64,000 nt of DNA from Desulfallas thermosapovorans DSM 6562 (GTDB taxonomy: Bacteria; Bacillota; Desulfotomaculia; Desulfotomaculales; Desulfallaceae): assembly GCF_008124625.1 (NCBI RefSeq), contig NZ_VNHM01000007.1:62001-126000 (forward strand), given 5' to 3'. The notes below the pieces were generated by a model. That model was not told the origin of the DNA. It ran no database searches and was given only the letters and a program-made list of their open reading frames with translations. Below, in pieces: positions 1-9,347 of this stretch; position 1 is the first letter of the stretch, and the number at the start of each line of letters is the position of its first letter. A program made the position numbers and the translations under genes.

Positions 1-1195
1 ATTTGCGTATTAGCGAGGGGCCATCGGGCACCATGATACCGGTGGCAGAAGCGTCCAACTCGCTGTATGTTTTACCCGCCGTACCGGTAACAACTTTGGA
101 ATCCGCCAGTACATAAGGCACGGGCTCGGCGGTATGAGTGCGAATGCTCAGAGGAGTCGGGTGGTCCGGCAGCACCATGATCCGGTAACCGGGAAAGCCG
201 GTTAAACCCTCCTGCAACGGGCCCAGCACCTGGCGATCGATTTCTTCAATGGCCCGCACTTTAGTTTCGGTGTCTCCCTGGTGCCCGGCTTCGTCTGGTG
301 CTTCAATGTGCAGGTAAACAAAATCAGCCCCGTCACGCAGCGCAGACAGCACAGCTTCGGCTTTCCCTTTAAAGTTGGTATGGATATTGCCTGTGGCACC
401 GGGTACTTTGATCACCTGCAGGCCGGCGCAAATACCGATCCCCATAATCAGGTCCACGGCAGAAATAACGGCTCCATCCAGGTGGTACATGTCCTTAAAC
501 AACGGTAGCTGCGGCTTTTTACCCTGACCCCAGAGCCATATCGAATTGGCCGGGCGCAGCCCCCTGTCCACCCTGGACCGGTTTACCGGGTGTTCCTTTA
601 ATAAGACATAGCTTTGTTTCATCATTTCCAGCAACATATCCGCACCTGCACCGCCGGGCAGGTAATCCCCCACGACACGGCCGGAAATATCATGCGGCGG
701 CGTCAAGTCAGTTTTTTCCGGGCCGTTTTGCCATACCATCAAGTGCCTGTAGCTGATGCCGGGGTAAAAACATTTATCACCGGTGCCCAGCTTTAATTGC
801 ACGGTTTCAATTAATTCTCGGGCTTCCTCACTGGTGATTTCACCGGCGCTATAATCAACCATTTGTTTATCGTGGTAGGCCGGTTCGCCGGACAGGGTTA
901 CCAGGTTGCAGCGAAAAGCCACATCCGTATCAGCCAGCTTCACGCCCATACTTACAGCTTCCAGGGGCGAGCGACCGGTATAATACTTTTCCGGCGCGTA
1001 ACCCATTACCGACAGGTTAGCCACGTCACTGCCCGGTGCAAACCCGTCCGGTACGGTTTTCACCAGCCCCGTTTCCCCCCGGGCAGCCAATGCATCCATA
1101 TGAGGGGTCCTGGCATACTGCAGCGGTGTTTGGCCGCCCAGTTCGGGACGGGGATAATCCGCCATTCCGTCACCTAAAATTATGATATATTTCAT
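1..1195 (-). CDS. ApgM-like 2,3-bisphosphoglycerate-independent phosphoglycerate mutase / proposed homoserine kinase (3' end cut by window)
   Basis: Reading the minus strand from the ATG at 1195 gives about 398 codons without a stop, so nearly the whole protein is present and only a few C-terminal residues are lost. It opens with MKYIIILGDGMADYP, the metal-binding start of the alkaline-phosphatase superfamily, followed by a GSDVANLSVMGY segment that carries the nucleophilic serine of ApgM enzymes. The family interconverts 2- and 3-phosphoglycerate. One subfamily is annotated as a proposed homoserine kinase because it travels with threonine genes. Here it follows hom-thrB-lysC, which fits that subfamily, although a normal thrB is also present. 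The superfamily is clear; the substrate is not. Confidence 0.85.
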   Translation of the reverse strand, partial: MKYIIILGDGMADYPRPELGGQTPLQYARTPHMDALAARGETGLVKTVPDGFAPGSDVANLSVMGYAPEKYYTGRSPLEAVSMGVKLADTDVAFRCNLVTLSGEPAYHDKQMVDYSAGEITSEEARELIETVQLKLGTGDKCFYPGISYRHLMVWQNGPEKTDLTPPHDISGRVVGDYLPGGAGADMLLEMMKQSYVLLKEHPVNRSRVDRGLRPANSIWLWGQGKKPQLPLFKDMYHLDGAVISAVDLIMGIGICAGLQVIKVPGATGNIHTNFKGKAEAVLSALRDGADFVYLHIEAPDEAGHQGDTETKVRAIEEIDRQVLGPLQEGLTGFPGYRIMVLPDHPTPLSIRTHTAEPVPYVLADSKVVTGTAGKTYSELDASATGIMVPDGPSLIRK

Positions 1196-1345
1196 TATGT
1201 ACCTGGTTCATAAGTGGATAAAATCCAAGCCGAGTCGGATTTTATTGCATTCAGCTCTCCCTTTCGACCAGGATTTCGCCCCTTTCGGAATTGATTTACC
1301 TGCGGTGAAAAGCAGATACTTCAAACAAGGGAGGCCTTAACTCCA

Positions 1346-1392
1346 GTTGAAAGCCTGAAAGAATTTCTTTCAGACTTTCAACACCCGGCACC
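1346..1392. repeat. Family A palindromic repeat, copy 1 (left end truncated)
   Basis: Inverted arms TTGAAAGCCTGAAAG and CTTTCAGACTTTCAA are followed by CACCCGGCACC. The outer GGTGCC that starts complete copies is missing on the left. It lies between the lysC stop and the downstream mutase gene. The same arms occur at 7506, 26925, 30526 and 45748. Confidence 0.75.
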
Positions 1393-1457
1393 AAAGCATG
1401 CTCTGGCACCAGTGGTTCGCGTAGCTCTGCGCGGCGATGCCGGCGCCCGAGTAACGA

Positions 1458-2675
1458 TTAGTTGGCTTTATCCAACCCAAATTTACTGTGCAGTATTTTT
1501 ACCGCTTTCTCGGCGTCGCTGTTTTTGACGATACAGGATATTTTTATGTCCGAGGTGGAAATCATTTCAATATTGATATCTACGTCTGCCAAAGCCCCGA
1601 ACATCATGGCGGCTACGCCGGGGTTGCTGTTCATGCCGGCACCCACCACCGAAACCATGGCCACGTCGGCGTCGTGGGTATAGCCCTGGGCACCCACCAC
1701 TTTAATGATTTCTTCAATGGTCTCCAGTGACCTGCGCAGATCGTCCTGGGCCACGGTGAAGGATATGTCATTTATGCCGTCGCGCATGGAACTTTGCACA
1801 ATCATATCCACGCTGATATTGTTATCGGCCAGCTTCTTAAATACCATATAGGCAATGCCCGGCTGGTCGGGTACACCGAAAATGCCCAGCTTGGCAACAT
1901 TTTTGGTATATGTAACACCGGTAATAACCATACTTTTTTCCATATCGGTTTCCTCCTTTACAATGGTGCCCGGGTGATCATTGAAACTGCACCGGACATG
2001 CAGCGGTATATTATAGAGTTTGGCACATTCCACCGCCCGGGGATGCAGTACCGCCGCCCCCAGATGGGCCAGTTCCAGCATTTCATCGTAGGTAATGGTT
2101 TCCAATTTACATGCCTCGGGCACTATCCTGGGATCGGTTGTATAAACACCGTCCACATCGGTGAAAATCTCGCACAAATCCGCCTGTAGCGCCGCCGCCA
2201 GTACAACGGCAGTGGTGTCCGAACCGCCCCGGCCCAGGGTGGTGATGTCACCGTATTCGTTTAATCCCTGGAAACCGGCCACGATTACAATTTTATCTTT
2301 GGCCAGTTCCGCTTTCAGGCGGGTGTTATCCACCGCCGTGACCCGGGATTTGGAATAACAAGCATCTGTTTTGATACCGGCCTGGGGTCCGGTGAGGGAA
2401 ACCGCGTCAACACCCAAATTCTTAATGGCCATAGCCAGCAGGGCAATGGATACCTGCTCACCGGTGGACAGCAACATATCCATTTCCCGGGGAGAGGGGT
2501 TGTCGGTTATCTGCCGGGACAAATCTATCAAATCATCGGTGGAATCACCCATGGCCGAGACCACAACCACCATTTGGTTGCCCTTGCGGTACTGCTCCAC
2601 CACCCGCCGGGCAACATTCCTAATACGCGAGGCATCTCCCACCGATGTACCGCCATATTTTTGCACAATTAACAT
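1458..2675 (-). CDS. lysC: Aspartate kinase
   Basis: This enzyme phosphorylates L-aspartate at the first step to lysine, threonine and methionine. The N-terminal kinase domain starts with VQKYGGTSVGDASRI (the lysine in KYGG contacts phosphate) and has the GRGGSDTTAV segment near residue 150. Two ACT domains fill residues about 265-405, which implies feedback control by pathway amino acids. At 405 residues it matches the usual monofunctional enzyme. An AAGGGGTGG ribosome site precedes the ATG. It is third in the order hom-thrB-lysC and starts 13 bases after thrB, so co-transcription is likely. Confidence 0.97.
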   Translation of the reverse strand: MLIVQKYGGTSVGDASRIRNVARRVVEQYRKGNQMVVVVSAMGDSTDDLIDLSRQITDNPSPREMDMLLSTGEQVSIALLAMAIKNLGVDAVSLTGPQAGIKTDACYSKSRVTAVDNTRLKAELAKDKIVIVAGFQGLNEYGDITTLGRGGSDTTAVVLAAALQADLCEIFTDVDGVYTTDPRIVPEACKLETITYDEMLELAHLGAAVLHPRAVECAKLYNIPLHVRCSFNDHPGTIVKEETDMEKSMVITGVTYTKNVAKLGIFGVPDQPGIAYMVFKKLADNNISVDMIVQSSMRDGINDISFTVAQDDLRRSLETIEEIIKVVGAQGYTHDADVAMVSVVGAGMNSNPGVAAMMFGALADVDINIEMISTSDIKISCIVKNSDAEKAVKILHSKFGLDKAN

Positions 2676-2688
2676 AAATATCCACCCC

Positions 2689-3591
2689 TTATATTACTTC
2701 CAGTGCTCTTGCTCCCACCGGGCTGGGCGCCAGTATTAAAGAACGAGCGTTTACGCCGCTTTCCCGGAAGGTTTCTTTCATTACTTCCGCAATTAATGCC
2801 TGGTTATCATCCGCCAGGGCCACTATGGTAGGCCCGGCACCGCTCAGGGCCACACCCCGGGCACCGGCCAGCCTGGCGGCTGAAACAACCTTTTTAAAAC
2901 CGGGAATCAACCCGGAACGGAAAGGCTGGTGCAATCTATCATCCATGGCCGTACCCAGCACGGACAAATCACCCTTTTGCAGCGCGGCCACTAAGAGCGC
3001 CGCCCGGCTGATGTTAAATACGGCATCCCGCATGGTTACCAATTGCGGGAGGGCTTCCCTGGTGTCCCTGGTGTTCATGACAAAATCAGGTACAGCCACA
3101 ACAGCTTTGATGCCCGGAGGTAAATCTATTTTAGTCCAGGTTATTTCACCATCCACCGAAGCATATATTACCAGCCCGCCTAATAAGGCCGGGGCAATGT
3201 TGTCCGGGTGCCCTTCCATGGAACAGGCCAGGGTGAGCATTTCCCGTGTACCAAGTCCTGCACCGCAAAGCCTGTTAGCCGCAATGATACCCCCGATAAC
3301 TGCGGCGGCGCTGCTGCCCAACCCCCGCCCCACCGGTATACCGTTAATCAGCCGGATGCGCAGCCCGGCCGGTGCATAACCTGCCCGGTCGAAAACCCGC
3401 TTGGCCGCCCGGTATACCAGATTGCTCTCATTGCACGGCAAATTACCGGCCCCTTCACCCTCCACCTCTACAACCAGGCCGCGGGTAATTTTGCTAAATT
3501 CCACTATATTGTATAATTCCAGCGCCATACCCAGGCAGTCAAAGCCCGGGCCTAAATTAGCGGTGGTGGCCGGCACCTGAACTCTAATCAC
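2689..3591 (-). CDS. thrB: Homoserine kinase (GHMP family)
   Basis: ThrB phosphorylates homoserine before threonine synthase. The GHMP ATP-binding motif PVGRGLGSSAAAV is present near residue 85, and VPATTANLGPGFD is the usual N-terminal signature. I chose the GTG at 3591 (about 300 residues, MIRVQVPATT), because GGAGG in the end of hom is placed to serve it and it lies four bases after the hom stop. An upstream in-frame GTG at 3612 would overlap hom and lacks a good ribosome site. No thrC is visible in the window. The enzyme function may be shared with the ApgM-like gene two genes downstream. Confidence 0.95.
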   Translation of the reverse strand: MIRVQVPATTANLGPGFDCLGMALELYNIVEFSKITRGLVVEVEGEGAGNLPCNESNLVYRAAKRVFDRAGYAPAGLRIRLINGIPVGRGLGSSAAAVIGGIIAANRLCGAGLGTREMLTLACSMEGHPDNIAPALLGGLVIYASVDGEITWTKIDLPPGIKAVVAVPDFVMNTRDTREALPQLVTMRDAVFNISRAALLVAALQKGDLSVLGTAMDDRLHQPFRSGLIPGFKKVVSAARLAGARGVALSGAGPTIVALADDNQALIAEVMKETFRESGVNARSLILAPSPVGARALEVI

Positions 3592-3595
3592 AGGT

Positions 3596-4888
3596 TTAAT
3601 CACCCTCCACACGGATTATATTGGCCACCTCATTGACCGAAGATAGTTGTTTAATGATATTAAGTGCCTCCTGCATATTTCGCTCCCGCACTTTATGGGT
3701 AACCAGTACAATCTCCGCGTTATCACCGTCGGTATGCTTTTGCAGCACCGAAGCCAAGCTGACTTCCTTGTCCCCAAAAGCATAAGCAATGGAGGCCAGA
3801 ACGCCGGGCCTGTCGGTTACCTCCAGTCGAACATAGTATTTAGCCTCGGTAGCCCCCATATCTTTAACGGGTTTTTCTTCATAACAGGTACAGGAGATAA
3901 ACCCCGGTACGTTATGCAATAAATTACGGGCGGCATCCATAACATCGGCCACCACTGCGCTGGCAGTGGGCATTTCTCCGGCTCCCCGGCCGTAAAACAT
4001 GGTATCGCCTACGGCATCGCCGGTAACGAAAATAGCGTTATATACATCGTTTACCGACGCCAGGGGATGATCCCGGGGGATCAGGGCGGGGTGCACCCGC
4101 ACTTCAACCCCTTCAGCGGTTTCCTTGGCAATGCCCAGTAATTTGACAATATAATTGAGCTCTCCGGCGTAGGCTATGTCCGCAGCGGTAATTTTGGTAA
4201 TACCCTCGACATAAACATCGTCCAGTACAATGCGCGAGTTAAAGGCAATGGAAGCCAATATGGCCAGTTTACGGGCCGCATCATAACCTTCAATGTCTGC
4301 AGTGGGGTCGGCCTCGGCGTACCCCTTGGCCTGGGCTTCCCGCAGTACATCCGCAAAGTCCGAACCTTCCTCGGTCATTTTGGTTAGCATATAGTTGGTG
4401 GTACCGTTGATAATACCGATAATTTGCGTGACCCGGTTGGCTGCAAGACACTGCTTTAGCGGCCTGATAATGGGAATACCGCCGGCCACGCTGGCTTCAA
4501 ACAATAAATCGGTATGGCTGGCATCCGACAGGGCGAAAAGCTGTTTGCCGTACACCGCGATCATGTCCTTGTTGGCGGTGACCACGCTTTTGCCGTTCTC
4601 CAGCGCCCGGCTGACATAGTCCAGGGTGGGTTCGATGCCGCCCATTACCTCCACCACTATTTTTATTTCGGGATCGTCGATTATATCCTCTATATTGGTG
4701 GTCAGCATGGCCGGGTTGATGTCAAGATCGCGGGGTTTGTCGATATTACGCACCATGATTTTTTTTATTTCCAACCCGGCCCCAACCTTGCGCTTGATAT
4801 TTTCCGGGTTGCCGGTAATGATGCGGTATACCCCACGCCCCACTGTGCCCAGCCCCAAAAGACCGATCTTTATATTTTCAACCGACAT
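3596..4888 (-). CDS. hom: Homoserine dehydrogenase
   Basis: It reduces aspartate semialdehyde to homoserine. The NAD(P) fold is seen as GLLGLGTVGRGV at residues 9-20. The catalytic domain follows, with GIINGTTNYML near residue 165, and a C-terminal ACT domain occupies about 350-425, starting YYVRLEVTDRPGVL. The ATG at 4888 is preferred (430 residues, MSVENIKIG) because AAAGGGG lies eight bases upstream. The longer frame from 4906 has no ribosome site. First gene of hom-thrB-lysC, directly downstream of an ACT-domain regulator. Confidence 0.97.
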   Translation of the reverse strand: MSVENIKIGLLGLGTVGRGVYRIITGNPENIKRKVGAGLEIKKIMVRNIDKPRDLDINPAMLTTNIEDIIDDPEIKIVVEVMGGIEPTLDYVSRALENGKSVVTANKDMIAVYGKQLFALSDASHTDLLFEASVAGGIPIIRPLKQCLAANRVTQIIGIINGTTNYMLTKMTEEGSDFADVLREAQAKGYAEADPTADIEGYDAARKLAILASIAFNSRIVLDDVYVEGITKITAADIAYAGELNYIVKLLGIAKETAEGVEVRVHPALIPRDHPLASVNDVYNAIFVTGDAVGDTMFYGRGAGEMPTASAVVADVMDAARNLLHNVPGFISCTCYEEKPVKDMGATEAKYYVRLEVTDRPGVLASIAYAFGDKEVSLASVLQKHTDGDNAEIVLVTHKVRERNMQEALNIIKQLSSVNEVANIIRVEGD

Positions 4889-4973
4889 GGTTAATGCCCC
4901 TTTCATATGATGTTACAAGACCCCGGCCCCAAAGCCGGAGTTTCCTTTTTCTTTTTTTATAACCTGACAGTAT

Positions 4974-4979
4974 ATTATA
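4974..4979 (-). promoter_or_regulatory. Candidate -10 box of the hom-thrB-lysC operon
   Basis: The minus strand has a perfect TATAAT about 85 bases before the hom start, in the gap after the ACT gene. No convincing -35 hexamer lies 17 bases upstream, so this is only a candidate. A short GC-rich hairpin (CCGGCTTTGGGGCCGG) lies between it and hom. Confidence 0.3.
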
Positions 4980-5039
4980 ACTTACCCAATCCCTTTGTGT
5001 AATCTAGAAGTAATTTTTTCCGGTAAATTTTATAACTTT

Positions 5040-5501
5040 TCAATCCCGGGTACCGTCGGCGCCCAGCGGTTTGGCTGCTTTAACACCCGGGGTACCGCGC
5101 AGCATTTCCAGCATGTTTTCCACGTCACATTTTAAACCGGCTGTTTCAATGGTTACAGTGGCCATGGCCACACCCTGCTGGGGGATGTTTTGGTTGATGG
5201 TAATTATGTTACCACCCACCGCGGCAATGCTGTTCAGCACCGCGGATAAAACACCCGAACGGTGTTCCAGCAGCATTTCCAGGATCACGGTTTGATCCCG
5301 GTTCCAGCGATAAAAAGGGTATACTTTATCTTTATATTTATAGAAAGCGCTGCGGCTTAAATTAACCCTTTCCACCGCTTCGTTAACAGTGGCCACTTCA
5401 CCGCTCAAAAGTAGTTCCTTAGCCTGAACAGTTTTATAAAAGGCTTCGGGAAGGATATCTTCCTGGACTAGAAAAAAACGCGGTACCTTGCCCGCCACCA
5501 T
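5040..5501 (-). CDS. ACT domain protein of the PheB/ThrR (UPF0735) family
   Basis: The likely product has 153 residues, starting MVAGKVPRFFLVQ. GGAGGTGTGAG sits just before the ATG at 5501, so the longer frame to 5612 is rejected. Residues about 15-55 resemble a helix-turn-helix (VNEAVERVNLSRSAFYKYKD). Residues about 70-145 form one ACT domain, the usual amino-acid sensing fold. From memory, the Bacillus homologue PheB was renamed ThrR, a repressor of threonine genes. The position immediately upstream of hom-thrB fits a local threonine-responsive regulator. That role is inference. Confidence 0.85.
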   Translation of the reverse strand: MVAGKVPRFFLVQEDILPEAFYKTVQAKELLLSGEVATVNEAVERVNLSRSAFYKYKDKVYPFYRWNRDQTVILEMLLEHRSGVLSAVLNSIAAVGGNIITINQNIPQQGVAMATVTIETAGLKCDVENMLEMLRGTPGVKAAKPLGADGTRD

Positions 5502-5701
5502 CTCACACCTCCGTGGGGGCAGCAGGGCAAGCCTGAATACTTCTTGCCTTGCTGGCCTGTCAGAAAATACATCACATATCCACGCATGGCATATCACTAT
5601 CGTCCACGCCATGCGGATATATTTCCATACATGGTAGACATTATAGCACCGTTATTATTTTTTGGCAACAGTTTTTCAAAAAACGGACAGACCCTTAAAA
5701 A

Positions 5702-5728
5702 ACAAAAAAACCGGTCCTAGACCGGTTA
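5702..5728 (-). terminator. Rho-independent terminator after spoIVA
   Basis: On the minus strand AACCGGTCTAGGACCGGTT forms a tight hairpin followed by a T-run. It overlaps the last bases of the spoIVA stop. Confidence 0.85.
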
Positions 5729-7207
5729 GATGATGATACAAATTAAACCGCCGCTACCCTCATTGACAATACGCTTGACAGTCTCCTGCAGTTTGGCCTG
5801 GGCGTTTTCCGGCATCCTTTGCAGCTTGTTTTGAATACCTTCGCGCACCAGATCACTGACCGATTTGCCGAATATTTCGGACTGCCAGATTTTCTGCGGG
5901 TTTTCCTCAAACTCATTGAGCATGTAGCGTACCAGTTCCTCGCATTGTTTTTCGGTACCAATGATGGGTGTGATCTCGGTGTTAATGTTGGCTTGGATCA
6001 TATGAATAGACGGGGCGCTGGCTTTTAGCTTGACACCGAACCGGCTGCCCTGCCTGATTAGCTCCGGTTCCTCCAGTTGCATATCTTCAATACCAGGAGT
6101 TACCATACCGTAACCCGTTTCCTTTAATTCCATAAGGGCCGGGGCCACTTTGTCGTACTCCCGCTTGGCTACGGCCAGTTCCTTGACCAGGCGGAACAAC
6201 TGGTGATCGCCTTCCAGTTGAAAACCGGTTTCCTCCGCCAGTACCCTGTAAAACAAATCGGGTTTGGAGGTAATCTCTATGGCGGCAGTACCTGTGCCCA
6301 GGTCCAGATTGTTTAAATTAACAGTCTGAACCATATCGTATTCGCCCAGTTTCTCCACCGCACCGTCGATGTCCCGTAAACGCCGCACCTGCTGCACAGT
6401 ATCCTGTACAGCCTCGTCGAACTTTTCTCTCAACCAGTGTTTTTGTTCCAGTTCTTCCACCCACAGTGGCATGGTAATGGATACTTCATTAACCGGGAAT
6501 TCAAACAGGGCTTTTTCCATAATCAGCAGTATATCGCTTTGGGACATCTCCGCACAGTTGATTGGAATTACCGGTACATCATATTTTTCCGAAAGCTCGT
6601 CGGCCAGTTGAATAGCCTCTTCACTACCGGGATTGGTACTGTTTAAGATAATGATAAAAGGCCTGCTGATATCCTTTAACTCCTGGACTACCCTTTCTTC
6701 GGCGGGCACGAAATTTTCCCTTGGTATATCAGTGATGGTACCGTCGGTGGTAACGACCAGGCCAATGGTGGAGTGTTCACTGATCACTTTTCTGGTGCCT
6801 GTTTCCGCTGCTTCCTCAAAGGAAACGGGTTCTTCGAACCAGGGGGTTGAAACCATGCGCGGGTTGCCTTCCTCATCCTCATAGCCCAAAGCCCCCTCCA
6901 CCCGGTACCCTACACAGTCCACCAGCCGAACCTTTACTTTAAGATTGGGGCTTATTTCTAATTCTACAGCCTCATTGGGAACAAATTTGGGTTCGGTGGT
7001 CATAATAGTCTTACCGGCTCCGCTCTGGGGCAGTTCATCTTTTGCTCTTTCCCGCTCGAATTCATTCTCAATATTGGGTATGACCATTAAATCCATAAAC
7101 CGTTTGATGAAAGTTGATTTGCCTGTGCGCACGCCGCCGCTAACACCCAGGTAAATATCCCCCTCGGTGCGTTCCGCAATATCGCGGAAAATATCAAACT
7201 TTTCCAT
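5726..7207 (-). CDS. spoIVA: Stage IV sporulation protein A, coat morphogenetic ATPase
   Basis: SpoIVA polymerises on the outer forespore membrane and forms the base on which the spore coat is built. The length, 493 residues, matches the family. The Walker A motif GGVRTGKS is at residues 24-31. The N-terminal two-thirds is a TRAFAC-type ATPase. The C-terminus, ending GGLICIII, is the hydrophobic region that anchors the protein through SpoVM in Bacillus. A strong AAGGAGG precedes the ATG. It is monocistronic here, with its own terminator. Expression in the mother cell under sigma-E is expected from the family; I could not fix the promoter. Confidence 0.97.
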   Translation of the reverse strand: MEKFDIFRDIAERTEGDIYLGVSGGVRTGKSTFIKRFMDLMVIPNIENEFERERAKDELPQSGAGKTIMTTEPKFVPNEAVELEISPNLKVKVRLVDCVGYRVEGALGYEDEEGNPRMVSTPWFEEPVSFEEAAETGTRKVISEHSTIGLVVTTDGTITDIPRENFVPAEERVVQELKDISRPFIIILNSTNPGSEEAIQLADELSEKYDVPVIPINCAEMSQSDILLIMEKALFEFPVNEVSITMPLWVEELEQKHWLREKFDEAVQDTVQQVRRLRDIDGAVEKLGEYDMVQTVNLNNLDLGTGTAAIEITSKPDLFYRVLAEETGFQLEGDHQLFRLVKELAVAKREYDKVAPALMELKETGYGMVTPGIEDMQLEEPELIRQGSRFGVKLKASAPSIHMIQANINTEITPIIGTEKQCEELVRYMLNEFEENPQKIWQSEIFGKSVSDLVREGIQNKLQRMPENAQAKLQETVKRIVNEGSGGLICIII

Positions 7208-7680
7208 GAACGCACTCCCTCCTTATCCAAAAATTTATATATTTAAAAAGGCGTTATCGAAATCAGCATCCCCCCTACCGGCAGGAAAAGCGGTATGTCA
7301 AGGCCATCGGCCAGCCTAGTCCAAGAGCAGTTTTTTCCAATGGCATACATTAACATTATATATATATGATTGATCAGAGCGTTTATTACTGTTTAGCCGA
7401 AAAAGCGCCATTAAAATTGTGGCCGGGGTTAATCCCGCTACCAAAAATATATGCAGCTTTTATATGTTTTAAGGATTTCTTTTGGGCCAGTTCGGAAATA
7501 AATATGGTGCCAGGCGTTGAGAGGTTGAAAATCAAAAGACTTTCAACCTCTCAACACCTGGCACCACCGGGGAAAGTTAATTCCATTACTTATCCAACAT
7601 ACTTTAAGAGTCTAAAAAGTAGTGTATGAAACACAGCAATTTCAATAATTTCAATAAACACATTGAACATGATGCATGCT
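7208..7680. other. Intergenic region upstream of spoIVA
   Basis: This 473-base gap lies between spoIVA and the carbonic anhydrase-like gene. It holds one complete family A palindrome (7506-7565) and AT-rich DNA near 7350-7370 that may contain the spoIVA promoter. A plus-strand frame at 7366-7629 runs straight through the palindrome, has no ribosome site and is not counted as a gene. Confidence 0.6.
7506..7565. repeat. Family A palindromic repeat, copy 2 (complete)
   Basis: Sixty bases running from GGTGCCAGGCGTTGAGAGG to the matching CCTCTCAACACCTGGCACC. Inner arms GTTGAAA and TTTCAAC extend the stem. It is one of the best preserved copies of the family. Confidence 0.9.
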
Positions 7681-8220
7681 TTATTTATCTTCCACCTTGA
7701 CCACTCCTGTGCCCTCGTCCAGGTAAGCCTTCATCAGGTGCATGTATGCCCGGGCACTTTGCTGCACCCACCACAACGCATTGCCGGTCAACTCCTTTTT
7801 GGGTTTGGCCGGTGCTCCCGCCACCAGGTGCCTGGGCGGAACCTGCATGCCGTCAGATACCACGGACCCGGCGGCTATCATAGCCTGGGCGCCCACCACG
7901 GCATTATCTAAAACCACCGCGTTCATGCCGATTATGGCACCTTCCTCAATGGTACAATTATGCAGCACCGCACCATGGGCTACGGTAACATTGGCTCCGA
8001 TATCAACTTTACCCGCAGGTTGAACGTGCACCACTACGTTGTCCTGTACGCTGGTGTTTTGGCCGACTTTGATACTGCCGAAGTCACCCCGCAGCACGGC
8101 ACCAAACCAGATACTGGCCCCCTCCTCCACCACAACATCGCCGATTAATACCGCGGTGGGGGCTACAAATGCACCCGGGGCAATCCGGGGCCGTTTTCCT
8201 TTAAATTCCACTACGTGCAT
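7681..8220 (-). CDS. Gamma-carbonic anhydrase family hexapeptide-repeat protein (YrdA/PaaY type)
   Basis: The protein has 179 residues of left-handed beta-helix hexapeptide repeats (for example IGANVTVAHGAVLH). Histidines 65, 82 and 87 have the spacing of the three zinc ligands of gamma-carbonic anhydrases, so a metal site is probably intact. Many YrdA-like relatives have no demonstrated activity, so hydration of CO2 is possible but unproven. AAGGGCGGTG precedes the ATG. It ends the run der-plsY-gpsA but is separated from gpsA by about 55 bases. Confidence 0.85.
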   Translation of the reverse strand: MHVVEFKGKRPRIAPGAFVAPTAVLIGDVVVEEGASIWFGAVLRGDFGSIKVGQNTSVQDNVVVHVQPAGKVDIGANVTVAHGAVLHNCTIEEGAIIGMNAVVLDNAVVGAQAMIAAGSVVSDGMQVPPRHLVAGAPAKPKKELTGNALWWVQQSARAYMHLMKAYLDEGTGVVKVEDK

Positions 8221-8274
8221 GTTTACACCGCCCTTTCGGATATCTTTGTTGCGTCGGATGTGTTTTTTCGGGCT

Positions 8275-9318
8275 TCACCATTTGATTTTGGCCAGGGCCA
8301 ATTCTTCCACTTCCCTTGTTTTACCACGGGTCATCAGGTTATTTACTGCGGCCCGGGGAGGGAGGTTATGGAAAAGAACCTGGTACATCTGCTCGGTGAT
8401 AGGCATTTCAACGCCCCAGGTGGCGGATAGTTTGTGGGCGGCCCTGGTGGTACGCACTCCTTCCACCACCATGTTCACCTCGTCCAGAGCCTGCTGCAAT
8501 GTTTTGCCCCGGCCGATGGCTATACCGGCACGACGGTTACGACTGTGCCTGCTGGTGCAGGTGACAATCAAATCACCCAGCCCGGCCAGCCCGGCAAAGG
8601 TCAGGGGGTTTGCATGCATGGCCATACCCAGCCGGGTAATTTCAGTCAACCCCCGGGTCATCAGCGCCGCTTTAGCATTGTCACTGCCGCTAAGGCCGTC
8701 CACAATGCCGGTGCCCAGGGCAATGACATTTTTAAGCGCCCCGCCCAATTCCACACCGATGATATCGGGATTGGTATAAACCCGTAAATTTTCCCGCATG
8801 AACAAATCCTGGGCCAGCACCGCGGTGTGCTGGGAAGCCGAGGCCACCACCACTGCGGTAGGCATTTTCAATGCCACCTCTTCGGCATGGCTGGGACCGG
8901 ATAGCACGGCGTAATTTTTCGCCCGGGCCGGACCCGCTTCAGAAATAAAAACTTCGGACAGCCGCTGCATGCTGTTTTCTTCAATGCCCTTGGCAGTGTT
9001 CACGATGAGAGCACCGGCCGGAATAAAAGGCAAAGCTTTTCTAAGCACAGCCCTGAAAGTATGTGAGGGCACACTGAAAACAACGACCTCTGCACCCGCC
9101 AGCGCCTGCTCCAGATCCACCGTCACCTGGATACTGGCTGGTAAAAAGATACCGGGCAAGTAACGTTTGTTCTCCCGGCATGTGTTAATTTCTTCTATAA
9201 GTTCGGTACGCCTGGCCCACAGCTTTACCGTACGTTCATCCCCGGCCAGGTGACAGGCCAGGGCGGTGCCCCAACTGCCCGCACCCAGCACAGTGACTTG
9301 CCCGCAGTCTAATGCCAC
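8275..9318 (-). CDS. gpsA: Glycerol-3-phosphate dehydrogenase [NAD(P)+]
   Basis: GpsA makes sn-glycerol-3-phosphate from dihydroxyacetone phosphate for phospholipid synthesis. The Rossmann motif [10 protein letters not shown] is at residues 10-19. The segment [16 protein letters not shown] contains the catalytic lysine. The length, 347, is normal. The start is a GTG with AGGAGG eight bases upstream. It follows plsY, which uses its product, and this plsY-gpsA pair after der is a common Firmicute arrangement. Confidence 0.97.
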   Translation of the reverse strand: MALDCGQVTVLGAGSWGTALACHLAGDERTVKLWARRTELIEEINTCRENKRYLPGIFLPASIQVTVDLEQALAGAEVVVFSVPSHTFRAVLRKALPFIPAGALIVNTAKGIEENSMQRLSEVFISEAGPARAKNYAVLSGPSHAEEVALKMPTAVVVASASQHTAVLAQDLFMRENLRVYTNPDIIGVELGGALKNVIALGTGIVDGLSGSDNAKAALMTRGLTEITRLGMAMHANPLTFAGLAGLGDLIVTCTSRHSRNRRAGIAIGRGKTLQQALDEVNMVVEGVRTTRAAHKLSATWGVEMPITEQMYQVLFHNLPPRAAVNNLMTRGKTREVEELALAKIKW

Positions 9319-9347
9319 ACCAATACCTCCTGCTGCTTATAGATGTA

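Noticed and set aside
7366-7629. Plus-strand frame of 87 codons in the spoIVA upstream gap
   Set aside because: Includes the family A palindrome as coding sequence and lacks a ribosome site.
8039-8779. Plus-strand frame of 246 codons opposite gpsA and the carbonic anhydrase gene
   Set aside because: Spans two well-supported minus-strand genes and their gap, with composition of a shadow frame.
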